A stretch of 64,000 bases of DNA, from NCBI RefSeq assembly GCF_030463535.1, contig NC_132883.1, positions 32,095,873 to 32,159,872 on the forward strand. The letters are read 5' to 3'. Each line of letters begins with the position of its first letter. Position 1 is the stretch's first letter. Under the pieces are notes generated by a model. That model was given only the letters and a program-made list of their open reading frames with translations, had not been told where the DNA came from and searched no databases. This document shows positions 11,501 to 24,160 of the stretch, piece after piece. Position numbers and translations under genes: made by a program. Source of the DNA: Salminus brasiliensis. Its lineage: Eukaryota; Chordata; Actinopteri; Characiformes; Bryconidae.

Positions 11501-14500
11501 ATTTTGTTAAGAAACATCTCTATGGCAGACACATTTGTAAGGGCAGACTAACAATGACAGATCAGAGGCGTATAATTAAATGGCTCTATCTGCACGTGGT
11601 GAGATTTAAAAGATTTCATGTTCAAAGTTGAAAAAACTTTTTTAATTTTCATTCTTAAGTAACTGCCTTGAATTACTTAGAGTTATATTTCCAGGATATC
11701 TGGAAATATTATTTTCTATAATGTACCAGTTACAGATAGAGCGCTCATCATGTTGAGAATCCTGTTGGCACTGCAATTGCAAACTGACATTTAACCAAGT
11801 TAAAAATAATTTATCCTGCTTTAATCCTAGTTTTCTACTATGTAGATATGTCGACTAACATGAATTAATCATATTAGCTCACTAAGTATAAAAGCCCATT
11901 TAACTGTTGGGTTGTGATTACCATGAACAGGCCTGCCCTGAACGCTGAACAGCCTAATTTTACTGAATGAATTTTGATTATTGTTTTCATTTTCACAAAT
12001 TATACCACCTGGACTGCAGATAGAACTTTACAATGCCAACCTGAGTCATTTTCAGAAAGGAACCTTTAATATGTAAAACAAAAAGAATCATGACTGCAAC
12101 TAGAAAATTACATAATTAATTACATACCTCCACAATTATTATTCAATTATAAAATGATTTTTTTTTTATTGCAGAGGCAATGAAAATTTAACTCAACTGA
12201 ATTGAGAAAAATGTTTAAGAGCTTTTTGGCAAGTGAGTCTGGCATAGCACAAAAGAAAATAAGCAAAAAAAGCACCTCATGCCCACTGTAAGGTATGGGG
12301 GAGGATTAGTGATGCTGTGGGCCTGTTTCTCTTCCAAAGCCCCCTGGAACCTTGTTAGGGTGCATGGCATCATGAACTCATAATACAAGGATTATTAAAT
12401 AAGGATAATTATGGAAAATTATGGCCTCTGCCCGAAAGCTGAAGATGGGTCATCACAAAATTACACTCCTCTCATGGTCATCTCAGTCCACAGACATCAA
12501 CTCGATTGAAAACCTGTGGGGTGAGCTGAAGAGGAGAGTGCATAGGAGAGGACCCAGGATTCTGGACGATTTAGAAAGATTGTGCAAAGAGGAATGGTCG
12601 AAGGTCCCGCTCTCTGTATTCTCCCATTATGTGAAATGTTATAGGAGGAAATTAAGAGCTGTCTTGTTGGCAAAATGGGGTTGTACAAAGTACTAACATC
12701 AGGGTTGCCAATAATTGCATGTTCAGTAATTGAATGCTATATGCATTTCTCAATATGTAAGGTCAATAATTTATATTCCTTTTGATAACAGATCTAATAT
12801 CATTTGGATCTTTTTGTAAGCCAGTTTCCTTGCTTTCAAAGCTGCCTGCATTATTTTTGATAGAATATTACCAATTGAATTAATCAACACATTTCATAAA
12901 CACATTACAGAATACAGTATGTATTCCATTGCCTGGATAAATGTATTAGTACAAACAGCGGGTGAAGTAAGTATTAAACATGTCACCAATTTTGATGTTA
13001 CTGACATATACTTATTTCACCTGCTGTATATCTAATTAAACATACATTTTGTAAAAGATTTTCTTCACAAGTCAGGCAAGTTGAACGTCGTTGATGTCAT
13101 TATTCAAACAGTTTATTACTCCTTAGTACTTTCTGAACATCCCAACATCTTTGGGACTACTTACTAATTATATGTCGTTTGTTTACCTCTATTTGATTCC
13201 CTTCATCATCAAGCACACTCATCACAACTTCTACGTTTTTAGGCGTCTTCTTTTTGCCCCGATCAAATTCTCCCTGCAGCAGCGTCACATAGATGTCATT
13301 CCTCACATTTCCTGTGTAGAGACAAACACTGGCTACACATGTGTATCACTAGAGTGGCACAATATGTACATAAAATGGGACATGATAAAGTTGTAATGTA
13401 AGAAGTAGTAGTGTCTTAAAATGCTGTGTGGTCATACAAGATGTTGTATTCCCAAAGCTCAGTAAATTATACACACCATTTAGGTTTCATAAGCTTGTAA
13501 TTAAGTATACTTAACTACAAACCTACTAGCATACTGCTAAATAAGACTCCTAACATGTATTTATCTAGCGTGAAAATGGTATCATGCACTTGAAAAAGGG
13601 GTCTACCAACCTGGGAGAATGATTTCAGGAAAGCCCATCTTCCTGACTATGGCTGTTGAACGATCCACAAAGTGAGGATAGTTTTTCTGAACCTGGGCAA
13701 GATCACCTGGGAGCAGCTTTAGAGTAACAAACAGACCTGAGGAAAAAGGCAGTGGACACAAAGTAAACTGACAAATGGAAGAAAGTATATACAGTGGGGA
13801 AAAAAAGTTTTTAGTCAGTCACCAATTGTGCAAGTTCTCCCACTTAAAAAGATGAAAGAGGCCTGTAATTGACATCATAGGTAGACCTCAACTATGAGAG
13901 ACAAAATGAGAAAAAGAAATTCAGAAAATCACATTGTCTGATTTTTAAAGAATTTATTTGCAAATAATGGTGGAAAATAAGCATTTGGTCAATAACAAAA
14001 GTTCATCTCAATACTTTGTTATATATGCAACTCAGCATTCACTCTCCTCCAAACACAACAAGTTGTGTTTGTACCAAACAGTTCTACTTTGGTTTCATCT
14101 GACCATAAGACATTCTCCCAATACTCTTCCGGAACATCCAAATGGTCTCTAGCAAACTTCAGACCCGCCCGGATTTGTACCGGATTTGCAGGGGAACACG
14201 TCTGGCACTGCAAGATCTGAGTCCCTTGGGGCATAGTGTGTTACTGACGGTAGCCTTTGTAACGTTGGTCCCAGCTTTCTGCAGGTCATTCACTAGGTCC
14301 CCCCGTGTGGTTCTGGGATTTTTGCTCACCGTTCTTGTGATCATTTTGACCCCGTGGGCTGAGATCTTGCGTGGGGCCCCTGATCGGGAGATTAGCAGCG
14401 GTCTTGTAGGTCTTCTATTTTCTGATTATTGCTCCCACAGTAGATTTTTTCACACCAACCTGCTTGCCTATTGCAGATTCAGTCTTCCCAGCCTGGTGCA

Positions 14501-14894
14501 GGTCTACAATTTTGTTTCTGGTGTCCTTCGACAGCTCTTTGGACTTCACCATAGTGGAGTTTGAAGTGTGACTGTTTGAGGTTGTGGACAGGTGTCTTTT
14601 ATACTGTTAACGAGTTCAAACAGGTGCCATTAATACAGGCAATGAGTGGAGGACAGAGAAGCCTCTTAAAGAAGAAGTTACAGGTCTGTGACAGCCAGAA
14701 ATCTTGCTTGTTTGTAGGTGACCAAATTTTCCACCATTATTTGCAAAAAAATTCTTTAAAAATCAGACATGTGATTTTCAGAAATTTTTTTTCTCATTTT
14801 GTCTCTCATAGTTGAGGTCTACCTATGATGTCAATTACATTTTTTTAAGTGGGAGAACTTGCACAATTGGTGACTGACTAAATCCTTTTCCCCC

Positions 14895-14958
<64 letters not shown>

Positions 14959-17318
14959 GGGCCAAAATGTATTTAGTCAGCAACTGATTGTGCAAGTTCT
15001 CTTAAAATCACATTGCAGGATTCTTAAAGAATTTATTTGTAAATTATGGTGGACAATACGCATTTGGTTATCCACACACAAGCAAGAGTTCTGGCTTTCA
15101 CAGACCTGTAACAACGTCTTTAAGAAGCTCTTCTGTTTTCCACTTGTTACCTATATTAATGGCACTTGCTTGACCTTGCTATCTGTATAAAAGACACCTG
15201 TCCACAGCCTCAAACTGTCAGACTCCAAACTTAACCATGGCCAAGACCAAAGACCTGTCGAAGGACACCAGGAAGAAAATTGTAGACCTGCACCATGCAG
15301 AAGAGGATTGGGAGAATATTATGTGGTCAGATGAAACCAAAATAGAACTTTTTTGTAAAAACTCAACTTATCATGTTTGGAGGAAGAAGAATGCTGAGTT
15401 GCATCCCAAGAACATCATACCAACTGTGAAGCATGGGGGTGGAAACATCATGCTTTGGGGCTGTTTTTCTGCAAAGCTGACAGAACGACTGATCCGTGTT
15501 AAGGGAAGAATGAACGGGGCCATATATCATGAGATTTTAAGCCAAAACCTCCTTCCATCAGTGAGAGCATTGAAGAGGATACATGGCTGGACCTTCTAGC
15601 ATGACAATGGAGTAGCTCTGTAAAAAGCATTTCAAGGTCCTGGAGTGGCCTAGCCAGTCTCCAGACCTCAAGCCCATAGAAAATTTGTGGAGGGAGTTGA
15701 AAGTCTGTGTTGCCCAGCAACAGCCCCAAAACATCACTGCTCTAGAGTAGATCTGCATGGAGGAATGGGCCAAAATACTAGCTACAGTGTGTGCAAACCT
15801 GGTAAAGAATTGTTTGACCTCTGTCATTGCCAACAAAGGTTATGTTACAAAGTATAGAGTTGAACTTGTTATTGGCCAAATACTTATTTTCCACCATAAT
15901 TTACAAATAAATTCTTTACAAATCCTACAATGTGATTTCCTGATTTTTTTTTTCTTTTTAGTTGAAGTGTACCTATGATGAAAATTACAGACCTCTCTCA
16001 TCTTTTTAAGTAGGAGAACTTCCACAATCAGTGGCTGACTAAATACTTTTTTGCCCCACTGTGTGTGTGTGGCAGAAAATTTGTGTTTGGTAGATTTTTT
16101 TTGTTGTTGTTGTAACAATGCTTCCTGGCAATAAATCTTAAACCGTTGGAAAGCCTGTTAATTTGTCACATTTGTAAGGAACATGCATTTGTGGGATGAG
16201 AAGTAGAGCCAATGTGGGTTGCGCCCATAAAAATTGCCAAATCTTTTCTGCCATTGCCAAACAACTTATTTCGCTGTTGCTATTGACACTTGTTTTGAGC
16301 TTCTTGTACCCCCAGTACCCCCAATTTGTGGCATTATTTGGAGTACCATCTCCAAATTGAAGGCCAAGTTCCATATAAACAGGGAATGTCAGAGACAGGT
16401 CACAAAGTGGGCGTCCCAAGAAGAAGACACCCCAAGAAGATCTTTTCCTCACCCTGTCAGCACTTAGGTACCATAGGCTTCTACAGGCTTGCAGTCAAGG
16501 TTTGCAGGACAATATGGTGAACGGCTCTCTGCCCAGACAATCTGGAAGAGACTGCACGCATACAATCTCCGGTCTCATCGGGCTGCCAGGAGACCTGCCA
16601 TGGCTGTCCTTTACCCATTTGCACTGATGATGGAAACACGTGCACTGGAATCTGAACATGTGGAGGAACGTTATGTTCAGCGATAAGTCCAGGATCTGCC
16701 TACTCAGTTGGATTGTAGGGTCAAAGTGTGGAGACGACACGGAAAATGCTATAGTGATTGCTGCACCGACAGAGTGATATCTTTTGGTGGAGGCAGTATG
16801 ATGGTGTGGGGCGGCATCTCCCTCACTGTAAAAACGAGGCTTGTCATTACTGGAGGCAATCTCAATGCAGAGAGATATGCAGAGAGATATTGACATAAAA
16901 TTTTGCAACCAGTGGCTGGTTGAAGAATAGGATGCTATCCAGCATGAGGAGTGGTGACCAGCTGTCACCACTGTGTTTGGTAGAGGTACCAGGCTGTTGT
17001 GGCTGTGAATGGTTCTTCCATACGCTACTGAGGCTCCTGTTTGTTAAAGAAATGAATTGTTAAATTGCCAATATGTCTTGTTTCTTAAAACTTCAATCAT
17101 TCAGTCCACCAAACACAAAAGGAGTCAATGAGAGAACAAGCTGTTTGGCATTGGTAGAGAGGATCCCACAAATGCATATTCCTTACAAATGTGGCACCAA
17201 TTAAAAAGGGAAATTAACAGGCTTTCCAACGTTATAAGATTCATTGCCAAGAAGCATTGTAACAACAAATAAATAATCTACCATAATCTACATATTTCCT
17301 TACTTTTTGTGCTACGTT

Positions 17319-17351
<33 letters not shown>

Positions 17352-20300
17352 TGGTGATGCATTCTCTTTCTTTCTTTTATGTCATAGGCCTTCATAAAAA
17401 TCACAACCTGTCTGGAGTTACTGAAATAGTTTAACAAATGTCTTGTCTCTTTTAAATTGTCCACTTGTCTTTACCTTGTCCTTTGTGGTTGACCTCCCGA
17501 GTAGCAATGACTTTGTTGAAAACAGCTGTAAGAGGTTCGTTTTCTCCAATAACACGAGATGGTATAAGAGGGGACATGATCAATTGTCTTTGGCGAATGT
17601 ATGTTTCCATGGCAATCCTAAAGAAAAAGTCAGGCAGAGAGAATTGCATTTCTAGTATTGGTAAGAGAAGGGAAATATTAATACTAATATTAAGCAAAGA
17701 ACAATAAATTTTCACAAAACTGTACAATGTTTTTGGGAAATCACTGTCATCAGGGAGAACTTCATCGAACCTTGAATGACAGTGTGGCTAAAAGTAGACA
17801 CTCACTGTTGAAAGGGAATGAAATGTTGTTTTTCATCATCATCTGCTTTCCCATGAGCAATGTCTGTGATATCCATCACTGTGAGTAGAACATTTTCATG
17901 AGATGACAACAATAACGGTAGATACACCATGATTTAGACAGCCATGTACTTATACCTGGGTATAAAAGAACAATAAATACTATTTACATCTGTTCAGAAA
18001 TTTGCTATAAGCGGTCACCTGTACTTCTTAAGGTTGTAGTGGTGGCATTTACAAACAAAACTCTGCTGAATACTAAATTATTATCAATCATATACTTTTT
18101 TTTTTACTATTGAAGAAATATGCTGAATATTTTTCCTGATATGAGAATCCCATACATATCTCTTTACAATCTTGATACATACATACATGCATTTTAGTTT
18201 CTATCCTACTAATAACTATGTTCTTTATCAGCTTATGATTAGTAAAATTCTTGACAGTATCAAACTCTTGATAGTATCTGTTCAAAATGCACAGCAGCTC
18301 TCTGTATCAAGGACATAGAGTCTGTTGAGATTTTTCCCTAAATGTCTTATTTGAACAGAGAAAGCAAGAAAATTGCAAGAATCAGCGAGTAATATAATGG
18401 TAATGGTAAAGCATGAGGAACATATAAGCCTTTAGAGAACTAACCTCTAAACTGTTACAGTGAAGAAGTCCTCCGAATCTATGTGACTGAAAGCCACTGT
18501 ATGTTTGTTTGCCAAACAAGCACATAACCCATATAAAAATTATTTTAAAAAGTGAAAAGTTAATGTATGACCTGCTACTCCAAAAGGCCTCCGCAGACCT
18601 CCAGTGTGCTTCTTGCCTTCTTTTAGTTCCATGCAGCCAACACGAATGATTTGACACACAAGGAACAGATGAGGCCTGATTAAATCGCTGCTGCTTAGGT
18701 CCTTCACAAAAGGAGAGGATGAAGAACTCAACTTATGACACTGATTTGTAACTGTGACCATAACAATGCATGATGTTGATATTGAAGTCAACTATTTTTT
18801 TTTTTTTTATTATAATAGCGATGTATATAGACATGGACAAATATTGGCATTCCCGCTCTTTTTTTTTCAGAAAATGCACAACTCCAAATAAATAAATAAA
18901 TAAATATGGAGAGACAAAAGTGTTTTGTCTTGAACGTTTTGAGCTTTAAATTATTTGTGTACTTACATTTCTGGATGCTCTTTTGAGTATGTCTTTGGTC
19001 ATACCTGGGAGACCCAACTTTATGGAGATTGATAGCGTGAACTGACACTGTTATACCTTGTCTCTCTGGGTCAGCTTGAAATTGTTGGGAAGCTGACTGC
19101 CTTTCATTAGCCGCCATCTGTACAATTCTTTTTTGCAATCTTCTATTAATTCTTCTCTTCTGCTTAGGTCCAGGGAGGTAAGCTACAGTGGACTGTAGAT
19201 GTCTTTACGGCATTGTGTACAGTTGACACAAAAACATTAAGATCTCTAGACATGGACTTGGATATGTACCTTTGAGACTGTCCATACTTTTACACAATTT
19301 TGGTTCTCACATCCTGACAACTTCTTTAGTATTTACTTTTCTCAGTGTGGTACATTGACACAAAGATTGAGTTGTGTGAACATATCATTTCTATTTTGCC
19401 AGTACTTGTTACATGCCACAAACACAAATTAGAAAAGGATCACATAATTGAAATCCAATTCAATATTACAATTAATTCTCTTCTTTTAAATGGTCTAGCC
19501 TGGTATTGTGTGTGGAATAAAATCAGATTTAATGTTTTTCTCTGCTTTTTATGTTGTTCTAATTCAAATTAGAAATAAACATGTGAACATCAAATCCTTT
19601 TTAAAAGCAACAATGTTTAAGGAGAAGTGGTGCATGTTCTGAAAGAAGTGCATGGGTGACAATATTTCTGGTCATGATTGTAAATACACTGCAATCAAGA
19701 TAGGGCTGATACGAATAGAAATCAACAATATATATTTCAATATTATTTTTCTACTATTTTTCTATGTCTTTTTTTAACAAAAACATATCAGAGAGAGCCT
19801 ACCAAAGATTACAAAACATGCTTGTGAAATGAAATAAGTGACAGGGCAGTAAGAGGGCCAATGGTGTCTGAGACTACCAGCCATGGCTAACTTCAGTTTA
19901 ATCAAAGAGGATCAAACCTACAATCCATGAGAGGGCTAATTCTTAGATGGCTGTGTCACCGCTATGAGCCAGTCACTGCATGAACTTGTCACAGCTGCAC
20001 ATATTTTAGGAGTGTATTTATAGCTGTGTTTTAGAAATAAGTAGTCACAAACTATCACAGCTACAATAACACTATTTTTTTGCCAATGGGAATTCATGGT
20101 AACGTTTTTTTTTTTTTAGGCGAATGGAGGTGTACTTCCCAACAAATGAAACTATTAAGAAAGATATCCCACGAGTAGCAGAAGTGTTACCGTGAAAAGT
20201 GCCAGCAGGTTGTTGAGTTTCTCAATCTCTTTAGGCATGCCTTTACTGTCCCACCGCACTAGGAAATTTTCACTGAGAAAGTTAAATAAAGCAAGAACTG

Positions 20301-23300
20301 TTACATATCCACCTGCAGTTCCAATCAAAATTATTCAACCCCCACTGCAATTCAGGATTATTAACAAAATATACTAATTACATTTACATTTAGAGCATTT
20401 AGCAGACGCTCTTATCCAGAGCGACTTACAAAAGTGCTTCACTATTTACTTAGGAACAACCTCATCTAGTCTGAATAGACTCAAAATTCAAAGATAAGTA
20501 AGTTTAGACAATACTAAACACAAGTCAATATGGAGACCATAGTACTAGTCCAACCATAGTACTAGTCCGACTACCTAGTCCAACGATGCCCAAGCTCTGA
20601 CCCATACACATTCACATGACGTTTTGTCCTGATACTTGATTAAATGCATCTCACTCTGGACATGCTGCAGGTTTCCAGCGCCAAAGGAAGCAAAGTAACC
20701 CACTTTAATCCATTTTCAGCATTTCTAGGAACATTCAGTGTGATTCTTTTTATATCTTACCTTATTTGTACAAGGCAATAATCTTGCTGATGCAACTAAT
20801 AAAGCCCTTGACTTGCCAACTGATTTGTAAATGCATGCTCTTATCCAGGGTGTTAAATAATTCTAAAACTGCAGTATTCAATAAAATTAAAAATATGTGT
20901 TGAATTTGGACACTTGAACACTTGTTATATTAGTTGTGCTGAGCCATTTAAATTGTTCTTGTTTGATTGGTTTATTGCAAACAGCTGAAAATTTGTAAAT
21001 TTTGCTAATAAACTTAATTTGCAATGGGGGTTGAATAATTTTGATTGTAATTGTAAGATGTTATTCCAGAAGAAGTGCCTATGCAGACTACAACACATAG
21101 AATTAACAGGTCTATTTACCAAGATCTGTTGAAACATACAAACAGCCCCAAACACATGGCATAAAAGAAAATAAAAATCTTTTTTTTTTAAGTATTAGCA
21201 AACAAGGTCAATCCTTTCAATATCTTAATGATCCTTATTAAAAAGATCAACACTGTGGTACAAAAATTACACCTGCCATACTTATACTTTAATACAGTTT
21301 TAATGAAATTAGAGAAATAAAATCAAAGAATTTAAGAAAACCTAGAAATGTTCTTTCTTTTATAGCTTACAAACTGTTGACCTGATGGCTCTGACCTTAT
21401 AAACTCTGACTGGTCCGGGTCATAAAGGGACATGAGCAGCTCAGCATCTTCACCAATGTTGCAGACAAAGTTCTTGAGGTTCATAAGGAGGCTGTAGGTG
21501 TGTGCAGTACTAAAGAGAGACTGGCGCCGCATGGCCAAGTTTTGAAGGCGTGTCTAGAGAGTTTTTAGGAACACAAAAATTGTGTTTAGATACAATTTAG
21601 TCTTTTAGAGACAGGAGTGCTGCTTGAGTAAAGCTTTACTTAGAAAATCAAATCAGATTTTTATTCAGATCTCTGAAATGCTGTTCATGCCTTAAAGGAG
21701 CATTAGTTAGTTCTGCCACTTTTTCTTACTAATTAAGAATTGTTAAATATGTGGAACATATTAAAAAACATTAGTATTTCAGAAATAGCATCAGCACAGG
21801 AGTATTATGTTCCAGAGAGCACTTGTTTAAAAACAGTGCAGCGTCCCAGACCTTGTCTGTATTTACACTATACGCATGTTGATGCATAGGAAAGGAGAAG
21901 GGTGAGGGAGAAGGAGAAAGAAAAATAGAAGGGCTGTGTTTTTTGATTTTTTTAGATAATTATTACATACAAAGAAGATGAAGTTGGACACAGAGTTAGT
22001 AATGATACAGGTATGGAAATGCTGTTAATCTATATAATGCACTGAACAGTTTGAGTCAAAGCCTCTATATAACAAATCGAGTAAATAAATGCTAACATCA
22101 TGCTCCACAACCATAGGAATCTGGCCAAATGCCACTGTTTTACAAAAATTTATTTTATAGTATTTGCAAATCTTTCCTGTCTTCTTGTGTTCAACTGCTA
22201 GAGGTTGTGTTTCTTGAATCTCTCTTTAAGGTCAAAATAGCAAGCAAATTGCCTCTAATTACATCTAATGCCTGGTTCCCAGTACAGGTTTATATTACAC
22301 AGACAAATTAGGAATGCCAATCTTCACTTTACAAAACATCTTTCCATCTTCAACAAAGTTTTAGTAATATGAGGTTTAACAATTTGTTTTTATATAAAGC
22401 CAAACAGTGTTTGTTAAGTATACAAAAATTAACCCACCTTTTCCTCCTGTATCCGCTCATCAATACTGTGGGAGGCAGACTCATGGGCTCTGAATAAACT
22501 GACTGTACTGGTACACTCTGGGTCTAACGTGTTTCCAGCTTCATCACGAACTACCAAATCTAGCCCAAGAATCCTGCAGAATTCAGCAGATTTTAATATC
22601 TGTACATATTACAAATACTGCAAATACAGTTACAATTAGCTCTGTGCATTATGGTAAGATCTGTAAAGTCAGAGGAAAGCTTATTTACATGACATGCTCT
22701 AAAAAAAGAAAAGTGGGTCACAAAAACAGAATTTTAAATCACGAATAGACCAACTCATACAGGTTTATTCTTCCCATGGGCAGTTCTTAAAAAGCATGTC
22801 TCATATGTTCTAAGACTGTGGCAATTATTAAAAGCAGTAATGTAAAGTGCCACTGGCTTGAGGAAATTCTCTATCTAGCAGGCATTTAAACCTTATTTTC
22901 CAAACAGGGCTGCTTAGACACAGTGAAAAGAGTACTATGATGCTGAATCCTTGAAGTATTTCACAGCCTGTCACAGACATTTCATTAATGAATGTGTGTT
23001 AACTTGTAGAAAAGGGGTATAATTTATAATAATAAATAAGCGGGGAGAGGGTGGGTTCACTCTTGACTAAACCAAGAACACGTTCATGATATAAACACAG
23101 ATACGCTGAACACCACAAAAACAATTCACAACCATAGTCATTCCCTTCTAACCACTTATAAAGGTCAAGAAAAGAAAAGGCAGGTTACAGTTTTCTCACT
23201 ATTCCCTTACGGACAAAGCATTTTTAGCACACTGTTTCGTTATTAAAACACTATTGTGCAAATTATCTTTGGGAGGATGCCATAACACCTGTTTCCATAA

Positions 23301-24114
23301 TCGATTTTGGCTGTGACTTTCTTCTGGAGCTCCACAAGGTCATCTTTGGGAAGCGTTCCTGACACAATCTGTGAGCGATATTCTATTAGACTGTAGGCCA
23401 TCTGCTGAACTGTCCGGAACAGTGTGGTCTTATTGTTCTGTTATGGAAACAGATGCGTGTCAAAATGATAGAGCAGCTTACAAAACACTGTGAATGGGTT
23501 ATTCAATGGTCATGGTTAAATTGAGACCATGGTAAAAATGAGTTTCAGAATTGAGAAAAATGTAGAGGAAAAGAGCAGAATAAAGAGATATGGCAAGTAT
23601 CCACATACCACATAAAGACTGTGCCATATTTGTGCCCATTCTCTTAGCGTAGCACTCAGCTCTTGCACCAGGGGCAAATCTGTAGGTATTACTGTCTCTT
23701 TTTTTCTATATAGCAAAAGAGAATTGATGTGTAAAGATTACATAAATGAAATATAAAAAAATATTAGAAAAGACTCAAAAGTACAAAAGTAATGGTTGGC
23801 ACAGAGTGACAACAAAAAAGTGGTGTCCAAAGAATGGCAACTAAATAAGCAAAAGATTTATGCTTTGTTTAGAGCCTTACCCTGTCCCTTCAACTTTAGC
23901 CTCTTTCAAGTGGATATAGGTGGCTGGAAAAATGCCCTTTAAGATGAAACAGAACATTTAAGAACTAAACAGGTATACTTAAGTATTGATAAGTTTGCCT
24001 AATTTTGAACATCTTATATTTATCACAGAAATTATAGTTAACATGACACCTTTTGTGATTTCTGATGCAGAGTGTGTCCTCTGTACCACCCTAAGAAAGA
24101 GCATGCACGCGGTG

Positions 24115-24160
<46 letters not shown>

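Noticed and set aside
13792..16061. CRISPR-like or phage repeat structure
   Set aside because: The repeated sequence is explained by terminal inverted repeats of two Tc1-like elements; there are no spacers and the genome is eukaryotic.
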